Shown in pieces: positions 12,695 through 14,025 of a DNA stretch of 14,025 bases. This DNA comes from an uncultured Sphingobacteriales bacterium (lineage in GTDB: Bacteria; Bacteroidota; Bacteroidia; Chitinophagales; Chitinophagaceae): positions 1 through 14,025 of the forward strand of contig CALKHN010000088.1 in the NCBI GenBank assembly GCA_937991535.1, given 5' to 3'. Within the stretch, counting starts at the first letter, position 1. The number at the start of each line of letters is the position of its first letter. The translations under genes and the position numbers were made by a program. Below the pieces are notes generated by a model. It searched no databases. It saw only the letters and a list, made by a program, of their open reading frames with translations, and was not told where the DNA came from.

Positions 12695-13852
12695 ATGAAA
12701 CATTCATTGAGGAGATTTTCTGTTGCCGGCCTACTGCTTATGGCTATCTCGGTTAGCAGTTATGCGCAAAGTGCAGAGCCCATAAACATTGTTACGACTG
12801 CGGTTCCTTTTTTGCGTATTTCACCCGATGCGCGTGCAGGTGGCATGGGAGATATGGGCATATCTACAACTCCGGATATCAATTCGCAATTTTATAATGT
12901 AGCCAAGTATCCCTTCACCAAAAGTAGTGCCGGTATTGGTCTTACTTATACTCCCTGGTTAAAGGATCTGGGGCTTAATGATGTTTTCCTCGCTTCTTTG
13001 GCAGGATATTATAAATTTGACGAGCAGCAGGCTATTTCCGCTTCCTTAAGATATTTCAGCCTGGGCAATATTCAGTTTACGGATGCTCTGGGTAATGATT
13101 TAAATCAGTTTAATCCGAGGGAATTTGGGCTGGATCTTGGCTATTCCCGTAAATTATCTGATCAATTGTCTATAGGTGTGGCACTTCGCTACATTTATTC
13201 CAACCTGGCAGGGGGAGCGTCATCAAATGGTGTTTCCTATAAAGCAGGCACTGCTGTGGCAGGAGATATTGGATTGTATTATACAACAGCCAACGAAGAA
13301 GGTCAGGGATGGAATATTGGCGCTGCTTTTACCAACCTGGGGTCGAAAATTTCATATACATCGGATGCCAGTCAGCGGAATTATATACCCGCCAACTTCG
13401 GTGTAGGAGCGGGGCATACATGGGTTTCCAACGAAGTGCATAAAATAACGCTCAGCGGAGAAATTAATAAATTACTGGTTCCTGCGCCTCCGGGATCAAC
13501 TGGCGATCAGTCTAAAGATTCAACTGCTTATGCAGATTATAACAGCAACGGGGTAGTATCCGGCTGGTTTAAATCTTTTAGCAATAATGCGCTCGCCTAC
13601 TCTGTTGGCGGAGAGTATATGTATAATGACCAGTTTGCTTTAAGAGCGGGTTATTATGGCGAAAGTGCCAATATGGGAAAAAGAAGTTATGTTACCCTCG
13701 GTGTGGGCATCAATTACAATATTTTCGGACTCAATTTTTCTTATCTCCTGCCTTCAGGAAATGGCGTAAACAGGAACCCGCTTTCCAATACGATCCGTTT
13801 CAGCCTGCTGTTTAACCTCGATGGCAACATGGAAACAGGGAGCGGAGAGTAG
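12695..13852 (+). CDS. porV: PorV (LptO)-type outer-membrane protein of type IX secretion, 385 aa
   Basis: Outer-membrane beta-barrel of the FadL-like PorV family. In type IX secretion PorV shuttles cargo with its conserved C-terminal domain from the translocon to the PorU attachment complex. A signal peptide covers residues 1-24 (hydrophobic LLLMAISVSSYAQ with cleavage after Ala24). The family's mature start follows: TAVPFLRISPDARAGGMGDMGIST, with the NSQFYNVAKYPF block. The rest has alternating hydrophobic strands and ends FLFNL-type strands (RFSLLFNLDG), with a short polar tail. Length is typical and the gene complete. It faces away from gldJ across 446 bp; both belong to the gliding/secretion machinery. 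In Flavobacterium johnsoniae, as I recall, gldJ, porU and porV are neighbours; porU is not in this window. Confidence 0.92.
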   Translation: MKHSLRRFSVAGLLLMAISVSSYAQSAEPINIVTTAVPFLRISPDARAGGMGDMGISTTPDINSQFYNVAKYPFTKSSAGIGLTYTPWLKDLGLNDVFLASLAGYYKFDEQQAISASLRYFSLGNIQFTDALGNDLNQFNPREFGLDLGYSRKLSDQLSIGVALRYIYSNLAGGASSNGVSYKAGTAVAGDIGLYYTTANEEGQGWNIGAAFTNLGSKISYTSDASQRNYIPANFGVGAGHTWVSNEVHKITLSGEINKLLVPAPPGSTGDQSKDSTAYADYNSNGVVSGWFKSFSNNALAYSVGGEYMYNDQFALRAGYYGESANMGKRSYVTLGVGINYNIFGLNFSYLLPSGNGVNRNPLSNTIRFSLLFNLDGNMETGSGE

Positions 13853-14025
13853 TAGCGCTATGTGAGAGGTGAAACGTGAGAGGAGAGAGAAAGCCCGAAA
13901 GCTCAATTTCGAAATCCGAAGAGGAAAATCCGAAAGTAAAGCCAGGAGACCAAATAAATCCCCAAATCAGAAATCATTAGTGTCCGGTAAAAATACTTGA
14001 TTGATAAATTAAAAGGAGGCGAGTA
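13853..14025. other. Region after porV, no gene recognised
   Basis: Purine-rich sequence with short repeated words (GTGAGAGG twice near 13861-13884; ATCCGAA twice and a CCGAAAG motif around 13905-13945). There is no convincing terminator hairpin; TAGCGCTA (13853-13860) is a short palindrome just past the stop. At the very edge AGGAGG (14014-14019) is a strong Shine-Dalgarno match, unusual among the genes here, and could serve a gene that starts just outside the window. Confidence 0.35.

Noticed and set aside
1..14025. CRISPR arrays, tRNA, rRNA and intact transposase genes
   Set aside because: No regularly spaced repeats, no cloverleaf-like or rRNA-like segments and no transposase domain were seen on either strand.

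Overview
The window looks like a chromosomal segment of a gliding-type Bacteroidota, most likely in or near the Chitinophagaceae. Support comes from a GldJ-type gliding/type IX secretion lipoprotein, a PorV-type outer-membrane protein, promoter-like boxes of the Bacteroidota form TAnnTTTG, a general lack of Shine-Dalgarno sequences, and about 45% GC in the housekeeping parts. The family-level placement is my inference.

Layout. (1) Positions 113-1658, minus strand: a ParA/Soj-type ATPase followed by an alpha/beta-hydrolase esterase, possibly co-transcribed. (2) Positions 1689-5167, plus strand: an accessory island. It starts with a higB-higA toxin-antitoxin pair, preceded by a perfect 25-bp palindrome beside a promoter and bracketed by a diverged 48-bp direct repeat. 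A small unknown gene and an XRE regulator (5 bp apart) follow, then a decayed vsr mismatch-endonuclease remnant, and finally an HNH endonuclease plus a C5-cytosine methyltransferase, the apparent core of a type II restriction-modification system. The HNH-methylase part is AT-rich relative to its surroundings. (3) Positions 5247-9968, minus strand: housekeeping and DNA repair. An acidic unknown gene and uvrB lie 6 bp apart behind a good promoter box; mgsA and a GNAT acetyltransferase lie 11 bp apart; recA has a clear intrinsic terminator. (4) Positions 9969-10688: a gene-free stretch full of inverted repeats, including what looks like a MITE-like element of about 410 bp. (5) Positions 10689-13852: gldJ (minus) and porV (plus), divergent across 446 bp, both parts of the gliding/type IX secretion machinery. 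The last 170 bp hold no recognisable gene.

How the genes work together. The island carries two kinds of genetic-addiction module (toxin-antitoxin and restriction-modification). The associated Vsr repair function has been lost by a stop, a frameshift and truncation. UvrB and RecA are nucleotide-excision and recombination repair proteins encoded nearby but in separate transcription units. I see no CRISPR array, rRNA, tRNA or intact transposase. No wholly new system is evident. The most worthwhile points are the vsr relic and the foreign sequence that replaced its 3' part, the higBA operator and flanking repeats, the unknown gene paired with the XRE regulator, the repeat element upstream of gldJ's terminator, and the absence of porU between gldJ and porV.
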